Source of the DNA: Chordicoccus furentiruminis
Lineage (GTDB): Bacteria; Bacillota; Clostridia; Lachnospirales; Lachnospiraceae
Direction: 5' to 3'
Assembly (NCBI RefSeq): GCF_019355395.1
Contig: NZ_CP048829.1
Coordinates: 2,011,501-2,075,500 of the forward strand
DNA: 64,000 nt
Shown here: piece by piece, positions 43,427 to 52,153 of the stretch
How positions within the stretch are numbered: the first letter of the stretch is position 1
Layout of the letters: every line of letters begins with the position of its first letter
The notes under the pieces: generated by a model
Database searches by the model: none
Seen by the model: the letters and a program-made list of their open reading frames with translations, nothing else
What the model was told of the DNA's origin: nothing
Position numbers and translations under genes: made by a program

Positions 43427-44179
43427 ATGGGAGGGTTCCGGACTGTCCGGAGACGGAAGAACGTCGCAAACGCAGCTCAGGTATGCCGGCGGAGCGGACG
43501 GTCCGGAGTCTTGTCCTTTGCCGGCTCGATGACGCTGGAGTGCGCGGCCATGCTGCCGCTTTTCTTCATGACCGTGCTGACGCTGATTCTGTTCATGAAT
43601 GCGGTCAGCCTTCAGGTTGAGGCGAGCCTCAGACTGTCCAACCGGGCGAGAAAACTCTCGATGGCGGCCGGTGCCGCGCAGGGGGATAAAAGACCGGAAG
43701 CATGGATCGATCTGGCGGAAAACAGGACCTTCGATTACCCGTTTTCCCTGCCGGGGATTCCGAAGCTGAAGATCGCCGTGCGGGCCAGAGTGTATCCGTG
43801 GACGGGGATGAAGGGCGGTCTTCGGAGCCGGAAGCGGGCCGGCAGCGCGAAAGAGGAGATGGTACTCGTCACGGAAAACGAGTCCGTCTGGCACACGCAT
43901 GCTGACTGCACCCATCTTGATCTTTCCGTTTATCAGAGTACGACGGCCAGGATCGGGACGCTCCGGAATGTCTACGGAAGACGCTACCGGCGCTGCCCCG
44001 GCTTTCCGGAGGGGTATCAGGGAACCGTCTACGCCACGGCCAAGGGACGCTACTATTATCCGTCGTCTTCCTACGGGAGTCTCACGCGTCACGTGCGGAT
44101 GGTAAAGAAGCAGTCCGTGGCGGATCTGAAGGAGTGTGAGCGCTGTGCGGCCCGGGACCGGGCGGGGAAGGCGGGATGA
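43427..44179 (+). CDS. TadE-like pseudopilin
   Basis: This 250-residue protein has a basic leader (about 1-28), then FAGSMTLECAAMLPLFFMTVLTLI: a Gly-Ser cleavage site with Glu at +5, a TadE signature, and one membrane helix. The C-terminal half has a compact domain with a conserved-looking HTHADCTHLDLSV motif and a Cys pair near the end (ECERCAA). Minor pilin or assembly factor. ATG 43427 with GGAAAGGAGA; it overlaps the following peptidase gene by four bases. Confidence 0.82.
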   Translation: MGGFRTVRRRKNVANAAQVCRRSGRSGVLSFAGSMTLECAAMLPLFFMTVLTLILFMNAVSLQVEASLRLSNRARKLSMAAGAAQGDKRPEAWIDLAENRTFDYPFSLPGIPKLKIAVRARVYPWTGMKGGLRSRKRAGSAKEEMVLVTENESVWHTHADCTHLDLSVYQSTTARIGTLRNVYGRRYRRCPGFPEGYQGTVYATAKGRYYYPSSSYGSLTRHVRMVKKQSVADLKECERCAARDRAGKAG

Positions 44180-44634
44180 TGGAGGCCGTGGCAATCTGTG
44201 TCACGCTGGGGATGCTTTCCTTTTCGGCATGGCAGGACGTGCGGACGAGAAGCGTGCCGGTTCTCCCACTCCTTCTGGTGCTGACGGCCGGTCTTCTTTC
44301 AGCGGGATGGCGTGATGTGCGGGCGACGTGCGCCGGCGCGCTTCTTCCGGGCGGTCTTCTGCTCATCATGACGCCGGCGACAGGCGGCCGGATCGGATCC
44401 GGAGACGGACTGACGCTGCTGGCTCTGGGCGCGTGGAATAGCCCGGAAACTGTCTGGCATACGCTGATCGCGGCGCTTGCTGCCGGCGGACTATGGGCCC
44501 TCGGACTCCTGACGGCCGGAAAGGGAAAAGAAACATCGTTTCCTTTTCTTCCGTTTCTGCTGGCCGGTTTCCTTTTCAGTCTGCTGTTTTCGCCGGAGGC
44601 CGCCGGATTTCTGAACGCGCCGTTGCCCGGATGA
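44176..44634 (+). CDS. Second prepilin peptidase, A24 family
   Basis: This 152-residue integral membrane aspartyl protease has the first Asp in WQDVRTRSVP (about residue 21) and the second in RIGSGDGLTLLALG. Four to five hydrophobic helices. It is the second TadV-type enzyme in the window and sits among the pseudopilin genes; the first is at 14023. It may be dedicated to the TadE-like substrates. The start (ATGATG) overlaps the previous stop, so translation is coupled. Confidence 0.85.
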   Translation: MMEAVAICVTLGMLSFSAWQDVRTRSVPVLPLLLVLTAGLLSAGWRDVRATCAGALLPGGLLLIMTPATGGRIGSGDGLTLLALGAWNSPETVWHTLIAALAAGGLWALGLLTAGKGKETSFPFLPFLLAGFLFSLLFSPEAAGFLNAPLPG

Positions 44635-44719
44635 CGGCGTGAGGCGAACGACGGAGAGCCGGGCGGCTGCGGGAGGCGCCTTGGACGCTTTTGCGGGGGC
44701 AGGAGAAAGGGAAAACAGG

Positions 44720-45127
44720 ATGAGAAGAGAGAATTTGAGAAAGAGGCCGCAGAATAGCGGATCCGCTCTTCCGGGATCGTTTACGGCGGAAACGGCCATG
44801 CTGATGCCGGTGATTTTCGCCGTTGTGTTCACCTGCGTCTATTTCTGCTTTCATCTTCATAACCGGGCTTCGCTTACGGCCGGCTGCGCGGAACAGGCGG
44901 TGAGCGGCCGCGAGCAGGATCCGCCCGGGCTGCCGGCCGTATCCGGGCTTCAGGTGACGCACTCGGAAACGGAGACGGCGCGGACCTGCGGGGCGTCCGC
45001 GGGCACGCTCTGGTATACAGGGGAAAAGCTGTGGGATATCCGCGTATCGGAGACATACGAACGGTTCAGACCGGTCGCTTTCACGCGGAAAGCGCATGCG
45101 GTTGTGGTCCTGTACGCGGATGAGTGA
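44720..45127 (+). CDS. TadE/TadF-like pseudopilin
   Basis: This 135-residue protein has a basic leader and then LPGSFTAETAMLMPVIFAVVF: Gly-Ser cleavage site with Glu at +5, followed by a membrane helix and a small exported domain. ATG 44720 is 8-13 bases after AGGAGAAAGGG; an upstream GTG at 44639 lacks support and would add 27 residues. Part of Tad locus 2. Confidence 0.78.
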   Translation: MRRENLRKRPQNSGSALPGSFTAETAMLMPVIFAVVFTCVYFCFHLHNRASLTAGCAEQAVSGREQDPPGLPAVSGLQVTHSETETARTCGASAGTLWYTGEKLWDIRVSETYERFRPVAFTRKAHAVVVLYADE

Positions 45128-45148
45128 GACGGCGGAGGAGAACGTAAG

Positions 45149-46492
45149 ATGAAGGCGGATTATCAGCGCAGCCTGACGCACTGTTATATGAGATTCAGCG
45201 AAGAGGGAACGGAGGTGCCGGACAATTATCAGCTCCGGATCCTCGCGTCCAGCCGGATCGAGGGAATCCTTCCGATGACCGAGGAGCATGTGGACAACCG
45301 GCAGTATTTCCGGTATGAGATCACTTCGCTGATGCCTTTCAGGGATTATTCCGAGACGCATACCTTCCGGGTGGAGGATCTCCGTACACTGTTCGGGGGA
45401 CTGCTGGATACGATGATGCAGGCGGAGGATTATCTTCTGGAAGCGGAGAGACTTCTGCTGGATCCGGACTATCTGTATGTCTCGTGGGAGACCGGACGGA
45501 TCTGGGCGGCCTATAATCCGTTCCACCGTGAGGAAGTCCGGAAAGGACTGACGGGGCTCACGGAGTATCTTCTGAGAATCATCGGCTGCGGCAATCAGGA
45601 GGCGGTCATCCAGACGTGCCGGTTTCTGCACGCGCTGCAGGAGCCGGGGACGGAACCGGGTGACTTAAGGAAACTGCTGGAGCAGGGAATCTCTCATGAA
45701 GGAGGAGAGGAAGCGGAGCCGGACTTTGCATCCCTTCCGTATGAGACGGAGGAGAAAACGGCGGGCGGCTCTGATCTGTCCGGAGGTGAGGCGGAAGAGA
45801 ATGTACCGGTACATCCGGCCGCGCGCTTTCTGCCGGACAGGCAGACTGTGCTGACCGCCGCGGTCCTGGTACCGGCGGCGGGTGGTCTTTACGCGGCGCT
45901 TCAGATGCAGAGGTGGCTCGTCCTTACCCGGGTGGAATCCGCCGTCAGCGCCGCCGCGCTGGCCGGTGCGGTGGCACTGAGTCTGGTCATAGCCGGGCGG
46001 CTTCGGCGAAGGAAAGGAGGAGAGACGGATGAGAAGACGGAGGAGATTCCGCTTCCGCCTTCGCCTCAGGAAGACGTCTGGGACGCGGACGGCGCGCCGG
46101 ATGTGGAGGAGAGCTGGTACGCGGGCAGGGAGGATGACGGAGGTGGGCGGACTGTGCTGCTGGGGGGCTTTTCAGCCGGAAAAGGAGAGAAAGAGTGGCT
46201 GCTTCGCCCGTCTGATCCGGCCGGCGGACTTGCGGTCATCCCGCTCACCGGCAGCGAGCTGCTGATCGGCCAGCGCGGAGGTCCGTCCGACGTTCCGATC
46301 GATGATCCGACCGTGAGCCGGATACACGCGCGGCTGGTGAAGACGGACGGAGTCTGGTATCTCAGCGATATGGGCTCGCGGAACGGAACGACAGTGGACG
46401 GAAAAAAAGCCGTCGGGAGAGAAGCGATTCCTCTCTCCGACGGCTCCCGGATTTCCTTCGCCCGATGCGGTTACACGGTGTGCAGAGAATGA
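45149..46492 (+). CDS. DUF6382 and FHA-domain protein of the Tad locus
   Basis: This 447-residue protein has an N-terminal DUF6382 domain (about 1-175), an acidic linker, two hydrophobic helices (about 230-250 and 255-277), another linker and a C-terminal FHA domain (about 370-447; DDPTVSRIHARL and SDMGSRNGTTVDG keep the Arg-Ser-His and Asn residues for phosphothreonine binding). It may link Ser/Thr phosphorylation to pilus control. It is the last gene of Tad locus 2. Its 3' coding end contains an intrinsic terminator for the opposing HIT gene (46402-46444). Confidence 0.85.
   Translation: MKADYQRSLTHCYMRFSEEGTEVPDNYQLRILASSRIEGILPMTEEHVDNRQYFRYEITSLMPFRDYSETHTFRVEDLRTLFGGLLDTMMQAEDYLLEAERLLLDPDYLYVSWETGRIWAAYNPFHREEVRKGLTGLTEYLLRIIGCGNQEAVIQTCRFLHALQEPGTEPGDLRKLLEQGISHEGGEEAEPDFASLPYETEEKTAGGSDLSGGEAEENVPVHPAARFLPDRQTVLTAAVLVPAAGGLYAALQMQRWLVLTRVESAVSAAALAGAVALSLVIAGRLRRRKGGETDEKTEEIPLPPSPQEDVWDADGAPDVEESWYAGREDDGGGRTVLLGGFSAGKGEKEWLLRPSDPAGGLAVIPLTGSELLIGQRGGPSDVPIDDPTVSRIHARLVKTDGVWYLSDMGSRNGTTVDGKKAVGREAIPLSDGSRISFARCGYTVCRE
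46402..46444 (-). terminator. Terminator of the HIT-rhomboid operon inside the FHA coding end
   Basis: On the minus strand an 8-bp GC stem (bases 46409-46416 with 46437-46444), a one-base bulge and 5 more pairs are followed by TTTTTTT (46408-46402). It lies about 70-110 bases beyond the HIT stop codon, inside codons for the FHA domain C-terminus. Confidence 0.82.
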
Positions 46493-46514
46493 TGTGCGGG
46501 ACGGTGTGGCCGCA

Positions 46515-46940
46515 TCACGACTTTCCTGCCATGACTTTTCTGAATGCCGAGAGGATCGCGTCGCGGTCCCCGTCTGTCAGCGGACTCTGCGGCCAGTTGG
46601 CGACGATGGCCGGGCCGTCCTTGTACCGCGGAATCAGATGAATATGGAAGTGGAACACGGTCTGCCCGGCGGCCGTCCCGTTGTTCTGGACAATATTGAA
46701 GCCGTCGCAGTGCATGGCTTCCGTCATCGCCGCCGCGATCCGGCGGGCGAGTACGAAGGCCTTTGCGGTCAGATCTTCCGGCATCTCCCAGAGATTTGCG
46801 TAGTGCTCCTTCGGAAGGATCAGACAGTGGCCTTTTGTGGCGGGATTCGCATCGAGAATGACCCGGAACAGACTGTCCTCATAAAGTGTGGCGGTCGGAA
46901 TGACGCCGTTGGCGAGCTTGCAGAAAATACAGTCAGACAT
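46515..46940 (-). CDS. HIT-family nucleotide hydrolase/transferase
   Basis: This 141-residue protein has the histidine triad QTVFHFHIHLIPR and an N-terminal zinc motif (CIFCK). HIT proteins split nucleotide phosphoramidates or dinucleoside polyphosphates. Its start overlaps the end of the rhomboid gene by 8 bases on the minus strand. It is convergent with the FHA gene, 22 bases apart, and its terminator lies inside that gene. Confidence 0.94.
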   Translation of the reverse strand: MSDCIFCKLANGVIPTATLYEDSLFRVILDANPATKGHCLILPKEHYANLWEMPEDLTAKAFVLARRIAAAMTEAMHCDGFNIVQNNGTAAGQTVFHFHIHLIPRYKDGPAIVANWPQSPLTDGDRDAILSAFRKVMAGKS

Positions 46941-47532
46941 AATCAGCCTCCCTTTTATGATGCCGGTAGAGCGGGACGGCCATCAGGAAACCGATGGCAA
47001 GGCCCGCCAGATGCGCTGCGTTGGCCACGTCCGGAGACGTGAAGCCGAAATACAGTGAGAACGCCAGCAGAATCAGCATCTGGCGCAGCGTGAGCCCCTC
47101 CACCCGGCCGCGGCAGCGGAGAATGATCCAGAGAATCCCTCCCATCACGCCGAAAATCGCGCCGGAAGCGCCGACAGAAACCACGTTTCTGTCCTGAAGG
47201 ACGTAGAGACGCCAGCAGATTGCGTTGGCGAGAACACCGGAAGTGAGGTAGAGGATCAGGCAGCGGACCCTGCCCAGCTGATCCTCCAGCACCGAACCCA
47301 TCAGATAGAGAAGAAGCATGTTGTTCAGCAGATGACGGATCCCGCTGTGGAGAAACATCGCCGTGAACAGACGCCAGTACTGACCGCCGCTGATCAGAGA
47401 GACGGAGGCGCCGCCCCAGAGAGTCAGCACGTCTGTGCGGAGCGTGCTTCCCGAAACGGCTTCCGCCAGAAAAAACACGATGAGGTTGACTGCGATCAGG
47501 GCAGTCGTGACATAGGGGATTCTCTGTCTCAA
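46933..47532 (-). CDS. Rhomboid intramembrane serine protease
   Basis: This protease of about 199 residues has six hydrophobic helices. The catalytic Ser is in VGASGAIFG and the His in NAAHLAGLAIG; the HSGIRHLLNNML motif holds the oxyanion His and Asn. It cuts membrane proteins within helices. TTG 47532 is chosen: GGAGG (47544-47540) lies 7 bases upstream, and the product begins at RQRIPYVTT. The longer ATG frame at 47565 overlaps the -10 TATAAT and is rejected. Expressed with the HIT gene. Confidence 0.88.
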   Translation of the reverse strand: MRQRIPYVTTALIAVNLIVFFLAEAVSGSTLRTDVLTLWGGASVSLISGGQYWRLFTAMFLHSGIRHLLNNMLLLYLMGSVLEDQLGRVRCLILYLTSGVLANAICWRLYVLQDRNVVSVGASGAIFGVMGGILWIILRCRGRVEGLTLRQMLILLAFSLYFGFTSPDVANAAHLAGLAIGFLMAVPLYRHHKREADYV

Positions 47533-47563
47533 AACAAGGCCTCCGGCTGTTCGTATGGACAAC

Positions 47564-47596
47564 ATTATACCGCATGTTCCCGATTTGTGCTATCAT
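47564..47596. promoter_or_regulatory. Divergent promoters, rhomboid-HIT and aminotransferase
   Basis: On the minus strand TATAAT (47569-47564) precedes the rhomboid gene by about 24 bases of leader. On the plus strand an extended -10, TGCTATCAT (47588-47596), would serve the aminotransferase, giving a GC-rich leader of about 200 bases that contains a GCGCCGG/CCGGCGC hairpin (47726-47745). The -35 elements are weak. Confidence 0.5.
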
Positions 47597-47799
47597 AGCG
47601 CTGATACGCCGGCGTCCGCCGGAACGCGCCGGCCGCCCGAACAGGAAGCTCAGTCTTATAGTTCGGAGCGGACAACGCAGATCCCGGTGCCGGCCGTCAG
47701 TGCGCGGACTTCAGAATCCGGCATCGCGCCGGGGACTTCCGGCGCGGACCGACGCGCGGGAATGCGCGAAAAGACGGGGTATAGAAAGCAGGTACAGAG

Positions 47800-48972
47800 A
47801 TGGAATATCAGGAGTCGAAGCTGTTGGAGCATTTTCAGCCGGGTATCTTTGCGCTGATGGATCGGAAAAAGCGGGAACTGATGCAGACAGGACGGACCGT
47901 CTGCAATCTGTCGGTGGGCACCCCGGACTTCAAGCCCCCGAAACATGTCATGGAGGCGCTCGAGGAGGCGGTGAGGGATCCGCTCAACTACCGCTATGCG
48001 CTGGCGGATTCGGACGAGCTGCTGGAAGCCGTCATTTCCTACTACAGGAGACGATTCGGCGTCGGGCTGGAAAAAAACGAGATTCTGGCGGTTCACGGCA
48101 CACAGGAAGGAATGGGGCATCTCGGTATGGCCGTGTGCAATCCGGGCGATGTCGTTCTGCTCCCGGATCCGGGCTACCCGATCTACGAGGCGGGATCTTA
48201 CTTCGGCGGAGCCGAGATTCACTACTATGAGCTGGTGAAGGAAAATCATTTCCTTCCGGTGATCTCGGAGATTCCGGAGGAAATTCTCCGCCGCACGCGC
48301 TATATCGTCGTCTCCTATCCGTCGAATCCGGTGGGAGCGACTGCGCCGAGAGAAATGTACGAGGAACTCATCCGGTACGCGAACCGTTACGGGTTCTTTA
48401 TCATCAATGACAACGCGTATCCGGACATCATCTTCGACGGAAGAGAGGGCTATTCGTTCCTCTCGGTGCCGGGTGCGAAGGAGGTCGGAGTAGAATTCTT
48501 CTCTCTCTCCAAGACCTTTAACCTGACCGGTCTCCGGCTGTCCTTCCTGGTCGGAAACCCGTCTGTCGTCCGGGCGCTGAAGAAGCTCCGCAGCCAGTAT
48601 GATTTCGGCGTTTCCTATCCTTATCAGAAGGCGGCGGCCGCCGCGCTGACGGGACCGCTGGACGGCGTGAAGGAGCAGTGCATGGAATACCAGAGGCGGA
48701 GAGACGCCCTCTGCGGCGGTCTCCGGAAGGTGGGCTGGAACGCATGGGATTCGGAGGGCACCATGTTCACATGGATCCCGGTGCCGGAAGGCTATACGTC
48801 TGCATCCTGCATCGAGACGCTGATGGATACCTGCGGCGTGGTCGGCACGCCGGGCACGGCCTTCGGACCGAAGGGAGAGGGCTACATCCGGTTCGCGCTG
48901 GTCCGGCCGGCGGAGGAACTGGAACGGATCTGTGAGATCATCGGCAAAAATTTCCCGATGAAGAAAGGCTGA
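47800..48972 (+). CDS. Class I/II aminotransferase, LL-diaminopimelate aminotransferase-like
   Basis: This 390-residue PLP enzyme has the Lys of SLSKTFNLTGLR as Schiff-base residue, VSYPSNPVGATA and DNAYPDIIFD as cofactor segments. Overall it resembles the DapL/aspartate aminotransferase fold group used in lysine and amino-acid biosynthesis, but the substrate cannot be fixed. SD is weak (AGCAGGT). A structured leader of about 200 bases precedes it. An HD-domain gene follows 6 bases later. Confidence 0.87.
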   Translation: MEYQESKLLEHFQPGIFALMDRKKRELMQTGRTVCNLSVGTPDFKPPKHVMEALEEAVRDPLNYRYALADSDELLEAVISYYRRRFGVGLEKNEILAVHGTQEGMGHLGMAVCNPGDVVLLPDPGYPIYEAGSYFGGAEIHYYELVKENHFLPVISEIPEEILRRTRYIVVSYPSNPVGATAPREMYEELIRYANRYGFFIINDNAYPDIIFDGREGYSFLSVPGAKEVGVEFFSLSKTFNLTGLRLSFLVGNPSVVRALKKLRSQYDFGVSYPYQKAAAAALTGPLDGVKEQCMEYQRRRDALCGGLRKVGWNAWDSEGTMFTWIPVPEGYTSASCIETLMDTCGVVGTPGTAFGPKGEGYIRFALVRPAEELERICEIIGKNFPMKKG

Positions 48973-48978
48973 GCGGAC

Positions 48979-49503
48979 ATGACGGTTTCGGAACTGATGA
49001 AAAAAATGATTGACGCGTCGGAGGGAAATCTGCACGATATCAATCATTTCGTGAAAGTCTGGGGCTACGCGAAAACGATCGGAGAGCTGGAGGGCATCCC
49101 GTCGGAGACGCAGTTTATTCTGGAATGCGCGGCGATCATGCACGATATCGCCTGTCCGCTCTGCCGCCGGAAATACGGCAACACGAACGGGACGTATCAG
49201 GAGAAAGAAGGCATGCCGCTGGGGCGCGCGCTCCTTGCGGATACGGATCTGACTGACGCAGAGAAGGAACGGATCGTGTTCCTGATCGGACATCACCACA
49301 CCTGCACGGACGTGAACGGAATGGATTATCAGATTCTGCTGGAGGCGGATTATCTGGTGAACGCGGATGAAAGCGCGTATTCGGCGGAGAATATCGAGGC
49401 GTTCCGGACAAGGGTGTTCCGGACGGAGAGCGGAAAGCGTCTGCTGGATTCCATGTACAGGGAACGGCTCGCAGGACGGAAGCGGCTCATGAAAGAGAGA
49501 TGA
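48979..49503 (+). CDS. HD-domain metal-dependent phosphohydrolase
   Basis: This 174-residue protein has an HD domain: His in DINHF, the HD pair in IMHDIA, GHHHTC and the Asp of LLEADYLVNAD. Small HD proteins of this type hydrolyse nucleotides or unknown phosphoesters. It starts 6 bases after the aminotransferase and one base before the end region of the HAD gene follows, so the three genes form an operon. Confidence 0.88.
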   Translation: MTVSELMKKMIDASEGNLHDINHFVKVWGYAKTIGELEGIPSETQFILECAAIMHDIACPLCRRKYGNTNGTYQEKEGMPLGRALLADTDLTDAEKERIVFLIGHHHTCTDVNGMDYQILLEADYLVNADESAYSAENIEAFRTRVFRTESGKRLLDSMYRERLAGRKRLMKER

Positions 49504-49504
49504 G

Positions 49505-50323
49505 ATGAAATATAAACTGATGCTTTTTGATATGGACGGCACGCTGCTCAATTCGGAGAAGCGGATTCCGGCTGAAACGGTCCGGATGATGGAGAAGGCG
49601 GAACGCGCGGGTCTTCAGTGTGCACTGGGGACCGGCCGCTGTCTGACGGAGCTGGCTCCGTACGGGGAGCAGCCCGCCGGCCTCCGCTACGCAGTGCTGG
49701 AGAGCGGCGGTCTCGTCTACGATCTGAAGGAGAAGAGGATTCTGCACAGGACGTGCTTCCGGACGGGACTGATCGAAATAATCGTCGCGGCGTCGCTTAA
49801 GGAGGACGTGATGATCCAGTTCATGGCCGGCGGCGAGGGTGTCGCGCAGGCGTCGGACATTTCCCGGATGCCGCATTACCGGATGGAGGCGTATCAGAAG
49901 CTCTATCAGGAAACGATCCGTCCGGTGCCGGATATCCGGTCCGAAGCTCTCCGGCGCGCCGGGGAGATCGAGAAGATCAATGTCTTCCATGTCTCGCCGG
50001 AGGCAAGGAAGAGAACGAGAGAGAGGCTGAGAGGCCTTCCCGTCGAGGCGGTGGACGCGGAACAGACATCGGTCGAGTTCTCGCCGATGGGGGTGAACAA
50101 AGGCCGCGGGCTGCTGGATCTCTGTGAAATTCTTCACAGAGATCTCAGCGAGTGCGCGGCTGTCGGAGACGCGGACAATGATCTGACGATGCTGGGCGCC
50201 GCCGGCTTCGCCGTCGCGATGGGCAACGCCAACGAGCATGTGAAGAAGATCGCGGACATCATCGTCGCGGACAACGATCACGGCGGCTGTGCGGAGGCGC
50301 TGCGGAGGGTCATGGCATTCTGA
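49505..50323 (+). CDS. Cof-type HAD-superfamily phosphatase
   Basis: This 272-residue cytoplasmic HAD phosphatase (IIB subfamily, Cof/YidA) has motif I DMDGTLLN, Lys in NKGRGLLDL, and motif IV GDADNDLTML. It acts on sugar phosphates, nucleotides or cofactors. It starts one base after the HD gene stop. Its end overlaps the end of the convergent alpha-amylase gene by 14 bases. Confidence 0.92.
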   Translation: MKYKLMLFDMDGTLLNSEKRIPAETVRMMEKAERAGLQCALGTGRCLTELAPYGEQPAGLRYAVLESGGLVYDLKEKRILHRTCFRTGLIEIIVAASLKEDVMIQFMAGGEGVAQASDISRMPHYRMEAYQKLYQETIRPVPDIRSEALRRAGEIEKINVFHVSPEARKRTRERLRGLPVEAVDAEQTSVEFSPMGVNKGRGLLDLCEILHRDLSECAAVGDADNDLTMLGAAGFAVAMGNANEHVKKIADIIVADNDHGGCAEALRRVMAF

Positions 50324-51845
50324 CTGCGTGAGCGGCGGCCTCCTCGTCGAACCGCTCGATGACAAGAGGCTCGTTTTCGTCCGGCTCTTTTGTCCAGACG
50401 CTGACGGATCCGTCGGCGCAGGAGAAGACGCCGCAGCCCTCCCCGTCGATGAGGACTTCGCCGGGAATGATCCCCATCGCGTCGATCCAGCCTTCGCCCG
50501 CGTGCTGACTGCCGACATACATGCGTTTTTTTCCGCCGAGACGATCCGTCATCACGACGGCGACGCCGGAATTGGGGTGCGTTTCGTCGCCCTCCAGCGT
50601 CCATCCGATGATGTCCTCGTGGTCGAAGTAGTCGTGCTGGATGCCGAAGAGTCTTGTCCGGCGGATGAAGGTCATGACGTCCAGCTCGCCGGGGAAGCCT
50701 TCGCTGCCATATTTCTGAATGCCGTAATAATCGCCGTAGAAAATGCACGGGTATCCCTGTGGCCTCAGGAGGATCACGGCATAGGCGTGAGGGACGAACC
50801 ACTCGAGGACGGCGCTCTCGAGAGCCTGGCCCCGCTGCGTGTCGTGGTTTTCCACGAACGTAACCGCCTTCTCAGGATCACGCTGCACGAGACTTCCGTC
50901 CAGCAGACGGCGCATGTCGAACTGACCGTTGCTGTGGCTGGCGGCGAAGAAATTGTAGTGAAGCGGCACGTCGAAGAGAGACATGCAGCGCCCGCAGGCG
51001 TCGAGATACTGCTCCAGCACATTCACATCCGCGTGCCAGTATTCGCCGACGGCGAAAAGTTCAGCGTGATTGTTCTTCCGGAGCGTGCCGAGCCACTCCC
51101 CGAAGAAGCTGTTTGTGATGTGCTTCACCGCATCCAGACGGAATCCATCGACATGCGTCGTGTCAAGATACCACTGCCCCCAGTCGAGAAGGTGCTTCCG
51201 TACTCTGGGATTGCTGTGGTTGACGTCCGCGCCCATCAGATAGTCGTAGTTGACGTTTTCACGGTCGACGCCCGGATTCCAGCTGACGCCTTCGAAATTG
51301 TAGATGCCGCCTTTTTCCTTCCGCTCGTCCCAGTCGACACCCGTGAAGCAGGTGGCGTCCCATGTGAAATCGTCGTAGACGCCGCCGCGCCCCGGAAACG
51401 TGAAAACGGTCCACGCTTTGATGGACTGCACGGGCGTGATTTCCTGAAGACGGTCCGACTGCGCGTTTTCGACCGCGTCGATCTCATCGGTACCGTCGGC
51501 GCCCATCATATGGTTGAGAACCATGTCGGCGTAGACGTCGATTCCGTTTTCCTGATACGCGCGGATGCAGTCCAGATATTCCTGTTTCGTGCCGTATTTT
51601 GTGCGCACGGAGCCCTTCTGGTCAAATTCGCCGAGGTCGTAGAGATCATATACGCCGTAGCCGACATCCTCCGCGCCGGCCTGGCCTTTATACGCGGGAG
51701 GCAGCCAGACGGACGTGACGCCGCGGGAAGCAAGAGCATGAGCCTTGCCGGCCATGACGGACCAGAAGGTGCCGTCGGACGGGAGATACCATTCAAAGGC
51801 CTGCAGCATCACGCCGTTTTCTACTGTCCTGTTTCTCAAATCCAA
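50310..51845 (-). CDS. Cytoplasmic alpha-amylase (GH13 subfamily 5)
   Basis: This 511-residue enzyme lacks a signal peptide and should cut intracellular alpha-1,4-glucans. The catalytic residues are the Asp of GFRLDAVKH, the Glu of AVGEYW and the Asp of FVENHDTQ. Sequence order and length fit the AmyS/AmyA GH13_5 group. The start is TTG 51845, or the in-frame TTG 51839 with a better 9-base spacing from AAAGGGG. It may feed MalQ and the glucosidases at the start of the window. It ends inside the HAD gene end (14-base overlap). Confidence 0.92.
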   Translation of the reverse strand: MDLRNRTVENGVMLQAFEWYLPSDGTFWSVMAGKAHALASRGVTSVWLPPAYKGQAGAEDVGYGVYDLYDLGEFDQKGSVRTKYGTKQEYLDCIRAYQENGIDVYADMVLNHMMGADGTDEIDAVENAQSDRLQEITPVQSIKAWTVFTFPGRGGVYDDFTWDATCFTGVDWDERKEKGGIYNFEGVSWNPGVDRENVNYDYLMGADVNHSNPRVRKHLLDWGQWYLDTTHVDGFRLDAVKHITNSFFGEWLGTLRKNNHAELFAVGEYWHADVNVLEQYLDACGRCMSLFDVPLHYNFFAASHSNGQFDMRRLLDGSLVQRDPEKAVTFVENHDTQRGQALESAVLEWFVPHAYAVILLRPQGYPCIFYGDYYGIQKYGSEGFPGELDVMTFIRRTRLFGIQHDYFDHEDIIGWTLEGDETHPNSGVAVVMTDRLGGKKRMYVGSQHAGEGWIDAMGIIPGEVLIDGEGCGVFSCADGSVSVWTKEPDENEPLVIERFDEEAAAHAVRMP

Positions 51846-52153
51846 TCACCCCTTTCGACTCCCATGCCTGCCAGTTTACCTGATTCGCGGCCGGAACGCA
51901 ACGCGGAGGGAGGCGGAAGGCCGGTGATTACGCTACGGATCCGCCCGGCTGCTCCGGACGTGCGCATCCGGTTTCGGGAACGGAGACCCCGCCGGCCTCG
52001 CCGGGCCGGCTGTCTCCGGATGCCACTTCCGCTTGCCCGTGAGAAATTTGGCGGTATACTGGAAATGTCCGGCGGATGGAAGCGGACGGCTCCGAGAGAA
52101 CCGCGGCAGCCGGAGAACATCATTGACTGTGCTTTTTTAAGGAGGAATCGGAT
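51846..52153. other. Divergent intergenic region with a promoter for the dipeptidase
   Basis: No gene is seen. TTGCCC (52033-52038), a 16-bp spacer and TATACT (52055-52060) form a plus-strand promoter for the C69 gene. A GCCGGCC/GGCCGGC inverted repeat lies near 51990-52010. No clear amylase promoter is visible. Confidence 0.55.

Noticed and set aside
47533-47565. Longer rhomboid start at ATG 47565
   Set aside because: This ATG lies inside the -10 hexamer TATAAT, so it would not be in the mRNA; TTG 47532 has a good SD.
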